The position numbers were made by a program, and so were the translations under genes. The notes beneath the pieces are model-generated. The model was not told where the DNA came from. It worked only from the letters and a program-made list of their open reading frames with translations, and did not search any database. A stretch of DNA of 8,234 bases from Kiritimatiellia bacterium. Lineage in GTDB: Bacteria; Verrucomicrobiota; Kiritimatiellia; RFP12; UBA1067. This document shows positions 1 through 6,547 of this stretch, one piece after another (the stretch's first letter is position 1; the number at the start of each line of letters is the position of its first letter). The stretch spans positions 1 through 8,234 of the forward strand of contig JAFVZE010000211.1 in assembly GCA_017508315.1 (NCBI GenBank). Direction: 5' to 3'.

Positions 1-303
1 ACATTCGAGCGGTTCAAGTCCTTCGATCAGATGGCGGCATACGGCAAGCTCTTTGAGGATGTCAGACGCGGGGTGCGCGCAGAGCCGCCGCAAGGAGACG
101 AAGTCGCTCAAGTCTGTCTTAAAACTTTGACGGAACATGCGATGCTCGGCATCGCGCGGCTTAAAAAAGATGTCAATTCGTGTTACGACACGATCAAGCG
201 TCTTAAAAGGAGCAAGCGGCGCAAGAACCGGCTTATCGCCGCTCTCGCAATAGTTAGCGTTTTGCTTGCGGTCTTGCTGCTGAGCAGTGCGGGTTGGAGA
301 TGA
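1..303 (+). CDS. C-terminal part of an unknown protein with a tail membrane anchor (5' partial)
   Basis: The frame is open from the first base of the window to the TGA at 301-303. The first Met codon (31) has no Shine-Dalgarno (SD) sequence in front of it, so this is probably the 3' end of a gene that starts upstream; a 90-residue protein from position 31 is the alternative. Numbered from that Met, residues 1-55 are soluble and mixed in charge. Residues 56-67 are strongly basic (KRLKRSKRRKNR), and residues 68-86 form one hydrophobic segment followed by a four-residue tail. By the positive-inside rule the N-terminal part should be cytoplasmic. I do not recognise a family. It ends 69 bases before the operon, across a promoter-like region, so it may belong to a preceding transcription unit, possibly of the same T3SS locus. 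Confidence 0.6.
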   Translation, partial: TFERFKSFDQMAAYGKLFEDVRRGVRAEPPQGDEVAQVCLKTLTEHAMLGIARLKKDVNSCYDTIKRLKRSKRRKNRLIAALAIVSVLLAVLLLSSAGWR

Positions 304-323
304 CGGCGTATCTGCAAATAACT

Positions 324-352
324 TTGTAACCTTTTTTGCCGATGCGTGTAAT
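324..352 (+). promoter_or_regulatory. Candidate sigma70-type promoter of the translocator operon
   Basis: A TTGTAA box (324-329) and a TGTAAT box (347-352) are separated by exactly 17 bases and match the consensus at 4/6 and 5/6 positions. Initiation near 359 would leave a leader of about 14 bases before the ATG at 373, just covering the strong SD at 363-367. The position between two genes and the optimal spacing support the call; it is sequence matching only. Confidence 0.5.
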
Positions 353-372
353 CCCTCTGCAGGGAGGGGTTT

Positions 373-636
373 ATGAATATTGATCTTGATTCATCGTTGC
401 GCCTTTCGCGGCTGTCGGCGGCCGATGCGGTTGCCGCGGGCGACGCTCCGTCGAAGAAGGGAGTTAAGGACGCTCTGCGGCTTGAAGGGACGGCTTTGAC
501 GGTGACGGAACAGGAGCGGCTGCCGCCGGGCGCGGGCGAGATGGAAGACGACGATCTGCGCCGTGACGACGCGCTCGGGAAGTTGGTCGTTTCGGCTTTC
601 GATTTCCAGCCGCCGGAAATGCCGGCTTTCGTCTGA
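373..636 (+). CDS. Small unknown protein, first gene of the T3SS translocator operon
   Basis: This is an 87-residue protein. The start follows a good GGAGG SD (363-367) at 5-base spacing, and the stop overlaps the SD of the next gene, so the two are translationally close. There is no signal peptide, membrane segment or cysteine. The N-terminal 40 residues are Ser/Ala/Asp-rich and low in order, as is common in T3SS substrates. The middle has an acidic run (residues 56-61, EMEDDD), and the C-terminus (LGKLVVSAFDFQPPEMPAFV) is more hydrophobic and proline-rich. I do not recognise the family. Its position at the head of a translocator operon suggests a secreted accessory protein or a small chaperone, but nothing in the sequence decides between these. 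Confidence 0.65.
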   Translation: MNIDLDSSLRLSRLSAADAVAAGDAPSKKGVKDALRLEGTALTVTEQERLPPGAGEMEDDDLRRDDALGKLVVSAFDFQPPEMPAFV

Positions 637-646
637 GGAGGGTGTC

Positions 647-997
647 ATGGAACGGTCGTGCGAAGAATATCTCGCGAAAATCCGCAGAACGATCGCCGAA
701 TCGCGGCAGATGGTCGAATCGGTAAAGCTCCGTTTTGCCGAAACCGACCGGATGCTCGAAGAGAGCGGGACTTCCCGCGAAGAGGTGGCGAAAATGAAAT
801 TCACGCCGGAGCAGCGCGCCGCCGTGAACGAAGAACTTGTTCGCCGCGGCATGCCGCCGCTCGAGCATCCGGAGAAGATCTTGGCTCCGTTCGCGCCGCC
901 GACTTCGCCGATCGCTTTCGGAAACCCCGACATGACCGAGGATATTGAGAACCGCCGTCGTAAATTCGGGGCGATGATGAAGCGGTTCAAAATGTGA
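647..997 (+). CDS. Small charged helical protein of unknown function
   Basis: This is a 116-residue protein. The frame is open further upstream (a Met at 563), but the start at 647 is chosen because GGAGG (637-641) sits 5 bases before it and because the longer version would overlap the preceding gene by about 74 bases. Residues 1-45 look like a continuous charged helix with heptad character (EEYLAKIRRTIAESRQMVES). Then follow a KFTPEQRAAVNEELVRRGMPPL segment, a proline-rich linker (about residues 72-90) and a basic helical tail (RRRKFGAMMKRFKM). There is no signal peptide or membrane segment. The size and helical character are compatible with small T3SS chaperones, but I cannot assign a family. 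It lies 10 bases after the previous gene and 13 before the next. Confidence 0.65.
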   Translation: MERSCEEYLAKIRRTIAESRQMVESVKLRFAETDRMLEESGTSREEVAKMKFTPEQRAAVNEELVRRGMPPLEHPEKILAPFAPPTSPIAFGNPDMTEDIENRRRKFGAMMKRFKM

Positions 998-1010
998 AAG
1001 GAGCTCTGCG

Positions 1011-1649
1011 ATGGATGTGACGCTCGATACATCTCCGGTTAAAGACCTTTCGGCGCTTGCCGCCGCCGTCGCGAATCCCGCGCCGGCGCTGACGGAGGCG
1101 GCGATGCCGGTTCTAAGCGGCGCGAACGTGCGCGTGAGCGAGGCGCCGGCGGATCTGGAGGCGCTGATGTCCCGGCTGCGCATGGAGACGAACGAGGCTC
1201 GTGTAAACGCCGTGCGATCCCGCCTTGCCGCCGTGCTCGGACGTCTGGCGGATATGTCCGAGGAAAATGCAAAACTCGTCGGAGAAATGGCGAGTGTAGG
1301 ACGCGAGCTCGCCGAGGCCGAGAAGACGCGGGATGCCGAATCGGCGAAAATGGAATCCGGCGGCGGCAGAGAAGCGTATGAAGCGGCTGAAAAAGCGGTG
1401 TCCGGTCTGCAGGCGAAGCTTGAAAGGCTGATCGAATCGCTCGATGCCGCCGGTCTGCTGGCGCTGCGCGAGGCGATCCGGCTGGATCTGGGGGATGTCG
1501 AGCATCTCCACGACGAGATCGAGAAGAAGGACGGGAAAAACAAGCTCGATCAGATCCGCGCGGTGGAGGATGTTATCGCCGACGCGCTCGATCGGCTCGA
1601 AGGCAAGATTGCCGATGAGGTCGAAGACCGCCACCTTGATCATGTGTGA
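1011..1649 (+). CDS. Coiled-coil protein sharing a short motif with SctE; probable T3SS accessory or secreted protein
   Basis: This is a 212-residue protein with AAGGAG (998-1003) 7 bases before the ATG. Residues 1-45 are Ala/Pro/Ser-rich and probably unstructured. Residues 48-60 read DLEALMSRLRMET, which matches the DLEKLISYLQLET segment at residues 89-101 of the SctE protein two genes downstream; in both, a long charged coiled coil follows. Here the coil (about 60-145) runs into a second helical part (146-210) that is strongly acidic. Unlike SctE, no hydrophobic membrane segment follows. It could be a soluble relative of the translocator N-terminal region, a secreted regulator or a hydrophilic tip component. 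The function is unproven; the motif match is short and is my own visual comparison. Confidence 0.7.
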   Translation: MDVTLDTSPVKDLSALAAAVANPAPALTEAAMPVLSGANVRVSEAPADLEALMSRLRMETNEARVNAVRSRLAAVLGRLADMSEENAKLVGEMASVGRELAEAEKTRDAESAKMESGGGREAYEAAEKAVSGLQAKLERLIESLDAAGLLALREAIRLDLGDVEHLHDEIEKKDGKNKLDQIRAVEDVIADALDRLEGKIADEVEDRHLDHV

Positions 1650-1671
1650 AGAAGCAAAAGAAGGAGGAATC

Positions 1672-2157
1672 ATGGAAATCAGCAGAGAAAAAATCGAGGA
1701 GGCCGCCAAGAAGATCGCCGGCGACATGACGACGGTGCGGGAGCTTAAAGGCATCACCGACGCCGAGATGGAGGCCGTCTATTCTCTCGGGTTCAACTTC
1801 TATCGGACCGGCAATATCGAGAATGCGGAAAAGGTGTTCAAGTTTCTGGTGCTTTTCGATCATTTCTGCGCGAAATACTGGACCGCTCTCGGGGCGGTGC
1901 TGCAGGTCAGGAAGCGGTACGAAGGGGCGATCACGGCATACGCATACGCCTCGTTCCTCGACATTCACGATCCGAAGCCTCAGTATCTGGCGGCGGAGTG
2001 CTATCTCGCCAGAGGCGAGCGCGGCAATGCCGCATCCGCGCTCGCGGCGCTGGACGAGTTCGCGCCGACGGACACCGGGCGCGGCCGTGAATACCGCGCC
2101 AAGGCGGAGGAGCTGAAAAAGATCATCGAAGGCGGCAGACATGGAGGTCCGGCATGA
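1672..2157 (+). CDS. sycD: Class II T3SS chaperone of the translocators (SycD/LcrH/IpgC family, TPR protein)
   Basis: This is a 161-residue protein, close to the usual 150-170 of the family. AAGGAGG (1661-1667) lies 4 bases before the ATG at 1672. An in-frame ATG at 1642 overlaps the previous gene and lacks an SD, so it is less likely. Three consecutive TPR units are visible at about residues 36-69, 70-103 and 104-137, with family-typical stretches: VYSLGFNFYRTGNIENAEKV, then FDHFCAKYWTALGAVLQVRK, then YLAAECYLARGERGNA. In this family the concave TPR surface binds a short N-terminal peptide of both hydrophobic translocators and keeps them soluble and separate until export. Its stop overlaps the start of sctE in an ATGA, as expected for a chaperone coupled to its client. 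Identification is firm at family level; equivalence to SycD rather than IpgC or SicA is not resolved. Confidence 0.93.
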   Translation: MEISREKIEEAAKKIAGDMTTVRELKGITDAEMEAVYSLGFNFYRTGNIENAEKVFKFLVLFDHFCAKYWTALGAVLQVRKRYEGAITAYAYASFLDIHDPKPQYLAAECYLARGERGNAASALAALDEFAPTDTGRGREYRAKAEELKKIIEGGRHGGPA

Positions 2158-3230
2158 GCGACGTTCCGGGAATCAGCGAAAGAACTCCGCAGCGTCCGCT
2201 GTACGTCAACCAGGTCGGTGACATGGCCAAGGCGATGGGACTTACGGAAGATGCGCATGTTCTCGCCAGAGAAATCGCCGGACTGCTGGCAAGTCAAGCG
2301 AGCGTGCGCGTGACGAACGCCGCCTCGGCGACGCTCCCCGGTGAAGTCGGGTCCGCGCCGGGGGCGACCGGGGTGCCCGCGCTCGACAATCCCGACGACG
2401 CGCACCGGAAAGAGGTCGATCTCGAGAAACTCATTTCCTATCTGCAGCTTGAAACCGACAAACATCAGGCAGAACTCGCGAAAGAGCGCATCGAACTCCA
2501 GAAGGATGCCCTTGAGCAGCGCCACGCCGAACAGATGGAGAAAATCAGCGAGTCGCTCAGACAGATGGACAAGGCGGCGAAGATGAACACCGCCATGCGC
2601 GTTTTCGGCTGGATGATGGCGGCGGCGGCCGTGGCGTTTGCGGTTGTCGCGAGCATCGCCTCGGGCGGTGTCGCCGTCGGTGCGGTCATCGGCGCCGTTT
2701 TGGCCATCGGCGTGTGCATTCTGAACGAGACCGGGGCGACGGAGAAATTGACCGAGGCGCTCGCCGACGCCCTGAAAGAGGCGGGCATGAGCAAGGAGGC
2801 CGCGCAGATTGTCGCTTCGCTCGCGGTCGCCGTCGGCATGATCGTTCTCACCGCCGCGGCCGGATCGGGCGGACAGGCGATCCAGAGCGCCGTCAAGGGG
2901 ACGGTGCAGGGATGCATGACGGCGGCCATGGCCGCGGCGGCGAATGTGCAGAAAGGCATGCAGGTCGGTATGGGCGTCGCCGGCACCGGCGCGACCGGCA
3001 TGCAGGTCGGAGCTTCGGTCGAGGGCTACAAGGCCGGCACGGCCCAGGCCGAGACGACGGACATGGAGAAGTTCATGGCGATCATGCGGCAGATGCTCGA
3101 GGAGAGCCAGGAAGAGCTCGAAAAGATTCTTTCGCAGATACAGGACGTCTATTCGGACATTTCCGCGATCATAAACTCCGCGATCGACACCGAAAGCGAA
3201 ATCGCCAGGCAGATCGGCCGGATGGCCTGA
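2154..3230 (+). CDS. sctE: T3SS major hydrophobic translocator SctE (YopB/IpaB/SseC type)
   Basis: This is a 358-residue protein, compact for the family (about 360-600). The start overlaps the chaperone stop by 4 bases, with GGAGG (2143-2147) 6 bases upstream. Residues 1-85 are a polar export and chaperone-binding region. A charged coiled coil spans about 89-145. A long Ala/Gly/Val hydrophobic block at 149-190 and a second at 219-237 enclose an amphipathic stretch (GATEKLTEALADALKEAGMS), the two-hairpin arrangement typical of YopB/IpaB. A Gly/Gln/Met-rich segment (about 250-295) and a C-terminal amphipathic coil (303-358) follow. In this family the protein inserts into the host membrane and forms the pore together with SctB. 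Two tandem GMQVG motifs lie at residues 268-272 and 282-286. Neighbours on both sides support the call. Confidence 0.9.
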   Translation: MSDVPGISERTPQRPLYVNQVGDMAKAMGLTEDAHVLAREIAGLLASQASVRVTNAASATLPGEVGSAPGATGVPALDNPDDAHRKEVDLEKLISYLQLETDKHQAELAKERIELQKDALEQRHAEQMEKISESLRQMDKAAKMNTAMRVFGWMMAAAAVAFAVVASIASGGVAVGAVIGAVLAIGVCILNETGATEKLTEALADALKEAGMSKEAAQIVASLAVAVGMIVLTAAAGSGGQAIQSAVKGTVQGCMTAAMAAAANVQKGMQVGMGVAGTGATGMQVGASVEGYKAGTAQAETTDMEKFMAIMRQMLEESQEELEKILSQIQDVYSDISAIINSAIDTESEIARQIGRMA

Positions 3231-3247
3231 CTGAAAGGAGGGGGATC

Positions 3248-4717
3248 ATGAGCATGATCGTAAATGCTTTCGGACCGCGCACGGGGATGGATGCCGTGCC
3301 GCTCCGCTCAATGTCTGGCGTCGACGGGGTCGGCTCCGTGCCGAGCGGCGGCGTCCGCGCGGAATCGCTGACGTTTTCGGCGGGCGTGGACGTATCGCGC
3401 TCGCTCGCTTCGGGTTTGCCGGATATCGACGCTCCGTCGGCGGCGGAGGAAGGGGCGGTCGCCTCGCTGTGCGCGAAGCTCGGAACCGGCGGGCTGATGA
3501 ATATCGCGCCGGAGCAGATCAAGACCATGTGCCGCGAAATGATCGCCATGTACCGGGTTTACGCCGAGACGCTCGCCGTCGCCGGACTCTCCGGAATCGG
3601 AGAGGCGGGAGCGTCCAGATCGGTGATGTTCGACATCTACGCATTGATGGCGCTGATGGTCGAATGCGGACAGAAGATGCGCGATGCCGCGCGCGACGTC
3701 CGCCGGGCCGAAAATCAGCAGGTGCAGGCGAGCATTCAGAATCAGGCCGACGCGCAGCGTTCGGCGGCGCTCACGGGGATCGTCAGCGCGCTGGCGGTCG
3801 GGCTCGTGCAGATCTCCATGCAGGTGACGAACCTCGCCGGCATGTCCAAGGGTTTCAAACAGCAGCTTGATGCGCAGAAGCGGTCGGGGATCGCCGATGC
3901 CGAATCGCGGCTCAAGGCCGCGGAAATGCGCGGCAAACCGCAGGACGCGCGGGCCAATCTCGAAAAGGTCGCCGGGAAGACCTCCGGAGACGTGAGAGAC
4001 CGGGTTGAAGGGAGTTTCAGCGATTCGCGCTCGACCAAGGCGGATATCGGACTTGCGGATTCCCAGATCAAGTCGCGCCTTCAGGCGAACGAGGATACGC
4101 TCAAGACATTGAAGGATGCGCCGCCGGAGAGAATCTCCGCCGCCAAGGTCGATCGCGATGCGATGATCGCGGATCTTGAAATGAAGATCGCCGCCGACAG
4201 AAATCTTCTTGAGACTCCCCGCGACGGCCGGATCGAACTTTTCCGCGCCCAGGTGAAGAGCGAACTTTCAGACATCCGCGACAATCCGGAGACGACTCCG
4301 GAGGAACTCGCCTACGCCGAGGCTTTCGCCGCGAACGAAATCGCGCAGAATTCGACGCCGCGGCAGCTCGCCGCCGACGTTATGGCGGCGAAGGCGGAAT
4401 ACGATCAGGCGAATCTCCTGATGCAGCACGACGCCAACTACATGAAGGGCGTGCATACGGAGACGCGTTCGCGCATTCTCGGCGATATGATCGCCGCTTT
4501 CGGCGGAGTCGGACAGGGGTGCGTTTCGAACGTCACGGAAATGCTGCGCGCGGAAGCGACCGAGATCGGCGCGGAGCAGCAGGTTTCGCAGGAAATGCTC
4601 GATCAGGCGAAAGATCTTTTCGCGCAGTGCCAAAGCCTCGTGGATTCGGTCATCCAGCTGATGCGCGCGGTGCTGCAGGCGGAAGTGCAGTCGATGCACG
4701 ATGCCATAATGGCTTAG
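3248..4717 (+). CDS. sctB: T3SS minor hydrophobic translocator SctB (YopD/IpaC/EspB type), enlarged
   Basis: This is a 489-residue protein. AAAGGAGG (3234-3241) lies 6 bases before the ATG; the frame stays open far upstream, but that part only shadows sctE. After a Gly/Ser-rich N-terminus (1-65) comes a helical region (84-165) with the family-like segment DIYALMALMVECGQKMRDAA. A single hydrophobic helix at about 173-196 (AALTGIVSALAVGLVQISMQ) follows, the one-membrane-segment plan of SctB proteins. The C-terminal 60 residues are an amphipathic Gln/Glu/Met-rich coil (TEIGAEQQVSQEMLDQAKDL). Between them lies a long charged region (about 200-420), so the protein is longer than YopD, EspB or IpaC (roughly 300-360) or SseD (about 200). 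Its role is partner of SctE in the host-membrane pore. It sits 17 bases after sctE. Family assignment rests on topology and position. Confidence 0.83.
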   Translation: MSMIVNAFGPRTGMDAVPLRSMSGVDGVGSVPSGGVRAESLTFSAGVDVSRSLASGLPDIDAPSAAEEGAVASLCAKLGTGGLMNIAPEQIKTMCREMIAMYRVYAETLAVAGLSGIGEAGASRSVMFDIYALMALMVECGQKMRDAARDVRRAENQQVQASIQNQADAQRSAALTGIVSALAVGLVQISMQVTNLAGMSKGFKQQLDAQKRSGIADAESRLKAAEMRGKPQDARANLEKVAGKTSGDVRDRVEGSFSDSRSTKADIGLADSQIKSRLQANEDTLKTLKDAPPERISAAKVDRDAMIADLEMKIAADRNLLETPRDGRIELFRAQVKSELSDIRDNPETTPEELAYAEAFAANEIAQNSTPRQLAADVMAAKAEYDQANLLMQHDANYMKGVHTETRSRILGDMIAAFGGVGQGCVSNVTEMLRAEATEIGAEQQVSQEMLDQAKDLFAQCQSLVDSVIQLMRAVLQAEVQSMHDAIMA

Positions 4718-4733
4718 GGCGGAGGAGGAGATC

Positions 4734-5306
4734 ATGGCGTTGGTCGAGTCGGTTCCGATCGAAGGGTTGAGCGTCTACGGCGTGGCGCAGAAGAGTTATA
4801 CCGTCGACGGCGTGGAAAACCTTGACTATGTCCGGGCGGCATCGATAGCGATGCTGCGGGAGGCGGACGCCCTCGAGTCCGAGGCGGCGGCGTTCACCGC
4901 CGTCCTCGAGGCCCGGAAGAAAAAACTCGACGAACTGGGCTGGGCGCTTTCGGTCATCGTCGAGGCGATCGCGTCGATGAAGGTGAAGAAGCAGAAATCC
5001 GGAGATCTCTCGGCGGCGGATGCGGATCTCGGCAGGGCGGCCGGGATACTCGATCGCTACCGCCGCGATACGAACGGCGATATGCGCCTTCCCGTCAACG
5101 GCGACGGCAAGGTGCGGCGCGACGACGCGACGAAGGCGCAGTCGGCGCTGCAGTACGAAATCGACTGGGAGACGAACGAAATGCAGCAGGACATGGTCAC
5201 GATGCAGTCGCTCGTATCGAAACGCGACAACGCCTTTTCGACGGCGGCGTCGCTCGTGCAGAAGATGAACTCGACGGCTTCGACGCTGATCGGGAACATG
5301 ATTTGA
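4734..5306 (+). CDS. EspA/SseB-like hydrophilic translocator or filament subunit, paralogue 1 of 4
   Basis: This is a 190-residue protein behind a very strong SD, GGAGGAGGAG at 4721-4730. The N-terminus contains SYTVDGV (21-27), shared with paralogue 4 (CYTVDGV). A helix at about 31-82 includes ARKKKLDELGWAL (60-72), shared with paralogue 2 (RQRNRRLDELGEAL). A middle loop holds DTNGD (112-116) and NGDGK (122-126), resembling a degenerate calcium-binding loop. The C-terminal coiled coil carries QQDMVTMQSLVSKRD (151-165) and ends GNMI. There is no signal peptide or membrane segment. The two-helix plan with a variable middle and hydrophobic C-terminal coil is that of EspA/SseB, which polymerise on the needle or form its tip (SctA class). 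I am confident of the paralogy, less so of the exact family. Confidence 0.75.
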   Translation: MALVESVPIEGLSVYGVAQKSYTVDGVENLDYVRAASIAMLREADALESEAAAFTAVLEARKKKLDELGWALSVIVEAIASMKVKKQKSGDLSAADADLGRAAGILDRYRRDTNGDMRLPVNGDGKVRRDDATKAQSALQYEIDWETNEMQQDMVTMQSLVSKRDNAFSTAASLVQKMNSTASTLIGNMI

Positions 5307-5320
5307 GAAAGGCTTCAGGC

Positions 5321-5950
5321 ATGGCGGAGATAGATCTGGTGGGGATCGGAGATATCAAATCCCGATGGGGCGTAGAGGTGGGGGACTACAGAGTCTCGCT
5401 GGATTCGGAATCCGGCATCATGGACTTTCAGGATCTGATGGTCCGTTTCTCCAAGAACCGCGCCGTCGCGGTGGAAGGGGAGGTCGAGCCTCTGACGGTG
5501 CGCATCCGGCAGCGCAACCGGCGGCTCGACGAGCTCGGAGAGGCGCTGGCGGAGCTGACGAAGATTCAGGCGGAGTTCGATTCCGACGACACCGGAAATC
5601 GCGACATGCGCAGCTGGATGTCGGACGGAACGGGCGAGGTGATGAAGTCGATGGGATATTCGCCGAAGCGTTACGCGAATGAAGGCGACCGTCCGGACGA
5701 CAACGAGGACAGAGCGGACTTCTACGAGGCCGGATGGATGGCGGAGAACCGCTACAGCGCGAACAAAAAGACGGTTGAAGGAATGCTCTCGCGGATCAAA
5801 TCGGAGATCGACGCTCTCAACAACGAAGCGCAGGCGGATATGACTCGTCTGCAGTCGCTCGTCGACCGCCGCGACGAATCCTACTCGGCGGCGACGAATC
5901 TCATGACGAGCATTTCCGACACCCGTTCGAACGTGATCCGCAACATGTAG
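5321..5950 (+). CDS. EspA/SseB-like hydrophilic translocator or filament subunit, paralogue 2 of 4
   Basis: This is a 209-residue protein from the ATG at 5321, with AAAGG (5308-5312) 8 bases upstream. A TTG at 5303 overlapping the previous stop would add six residues but has no good SD. The helix at about 34-82 contains RRLDELGEAL (67-76), almost the same as in paralogue 1. The middle part (86-150) is longer than in the other copies and very acidic and polar (EGDRPDDNEDRADF), and includes aromatic residues (GWMAENRY). The C-terminal coil holds EAQADMTRLQSLVDRRD (169-185) and ends VIRNM, the signature shared by all four proteins. No export signal peptide is present, as expected for T3SS substrates. 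It is the largest of the four. The next gene is 59 bases away, across an internal promoter, so this may close the first transcriptional block. Confidence 0.73.
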   Translation: MAEIDLVGIGDIKSRWGVEVGDYRVSLDSESGIMDFQDLMVRFSKNRAVAVEGEVEPLTVRIRQRNRRLDELGEALAELTKIQAEFDSDDTGNRDMRSWMSDGTGEVMKSMGYSPKRYANEGDRPDDNEDRADFYEAGWMAENRYSANKKTVEGMLSRIKSEIDALNNEAQADMTRLQSLVDRRDESYSAATNLMTSISDTRSNVIRNM

Positions 5951-5983
5951 CACGGGAAACCCGGACGCGGGAAACGGAACTTG

Positions 5984-5992
5984 TGATATAAT
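5984..5992 (+). promoter_or_regulatory. Internal extended -10 promoter inside the operon
   Basis: TGATATAAT at 5984-5992 is a perfect TGn extension plus a perfect TATAAT hexamer. No good -35 box lies 17 bases upstream, which is tolerated for extended -10 promoters or suggests an activator. CGGAAC occurs on both sides (5975-5980 and 5995-6000), 20 bases apart, and CGGGAAAC occurs twice just upstream (5953-5960, 5968-5975). Initiation near 5999 would leave only about 10 bases before the ATG at 6010. This is the longest gap within the operon. Confidence 0.6.
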
Positions 5993-6009
5993 AGCGGAAC
6001 GGACAATCC

Positions 6010-6519
6010 ATGGAAATACGATCAGACGAGATCGCGACGAACCGATACGCGCCGGACGCAGACCGGGCGATCAATCTGTATTCGACCGGAGCGGCCGAAG
6101 GACTGACGCTCGGTCAGCTCGTCGCCGCCGTCTGCGTCCGTACGGCAGGGGCGCTTGAAGAGCAGAGCGTCAACAAGATGAACCGCATGAACGCCTGCAC
6201 GGAAAAGCTGGAAAAGGCGTCGGAGTGTATGCGGCGGATCGCCGAAGACAGGATGTCGGATTGGACGGCGGAGCGGGAGTATCTCGAAGGAGAAGTCGGC
6301 GTTGTCGGGCTTCCGGACGGACTCGATTCCCACGAAAAGCGGATGCAGGCGGTGGACGCGGTGAAGAAGAAACTCGAAATCCTGACCCGGCAGGCGCAGG
6401 AGGATATGATCGACATGCAGACGCTCATCAGTCGCCGCGACATGACTTTCAACACCTCGTCCAACATTGTCCGGACGATGGGCAATTCGAAAATGAACGC
6501 GGCGGGCAGGATGATATGA
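6010..6519 (+). CDS. EspA/SseB-like hydrophilic translocator or filament subunit, paralogue 3 of 4
   Basis: This is a 169-residue protein, the shortest of the set. Residues 32-44 (LTLGQLVAAVCVR) match LSIGQLVMAICLA in paralogue 4, so copies 3 and 4 form a closer pair. A coiled coil follows (45-80). A short middle loop, VGVVGLPDGLD (97-106), recalls the Leu-Pro-containing linker of EspA. The C-terminal coil contains QAQEDMIDMQTLISRRD (128-144) and ends GRMI, the array signature. The ATG at 6010 lacks a recognisable SD (only weak GGA triplets upstream), unlike every other gene in this operon, and sits right behind an extended -10 promoter; its expression may therefore be set differently. No other in-frame start with a better SD is evident. 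Confidence 0.73.
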   Translation: MEIRSDEIATNRYAPDADRAINLYSTGAAEGLTLGQLVAAVCVRTAGALEEQSVNKMNRMNACTEKLEKASECMRRIAEDRMSDWTAEREYLEGEVGVVGLPDGLDSHEKRMQAVDAVKKKLEILTRQAQEDMIDMQTLISRRDMTFNTSSNIVRTMGNSKMNAAGRMI

Positions 6520-6547
6520 ACGCGGAACAGGGAAAGGAGGCTCGAGA

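Noticed and set aside
563..646. Earlier start for the 116-residue protein, or a frameshift fusion of it with the preceding 87-residue gene
   Set aside because: The overlap region codes in the frame of the first gene, and an ideal SD and spacing precede the ATG at 647, so two separate genes are the simpler reading.
464..1543. Long minus-strand open frame opposite the first three genes
   Set aside because: It is Ser/Arg/Ala-rich with low-complexity composition typical of the antisense of a GC-rich coding strand, and it spans several well-supported plus-strand genes with SDs.
1444..1671. Earlier start for the SycD-like chaperone
   Set aside because: The extension is Trp/Arg/Ser-rich, overlaps the preceding gene out of frame, and makes the protein far longer than the family; 1672 has a strong SD.
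2714..3247. Upstream extension of the sctB frame through most of the second half of sctE
   Set aside because: It encodes an Arg/Gly/His-rich product in the shadow frame of sctE; a strong SD directly before the ATG at 3248 marks the real start.
5315..5953. Minus-strand open frame covering all of paralogue 2
   Set aside because: Its His/Arg/Val-rich composition is an antisense shadow; the plus-strand frame has the shared array signature.
5953..5975. Short hairpins (CGGG-AAA-CCCG and CCCG-GACG-CGGG) as an attenuator between paralogues 2 and 3
   Set aside because: Stems are 4 bp and no T run follows; the direct-repeat reading is simpler.
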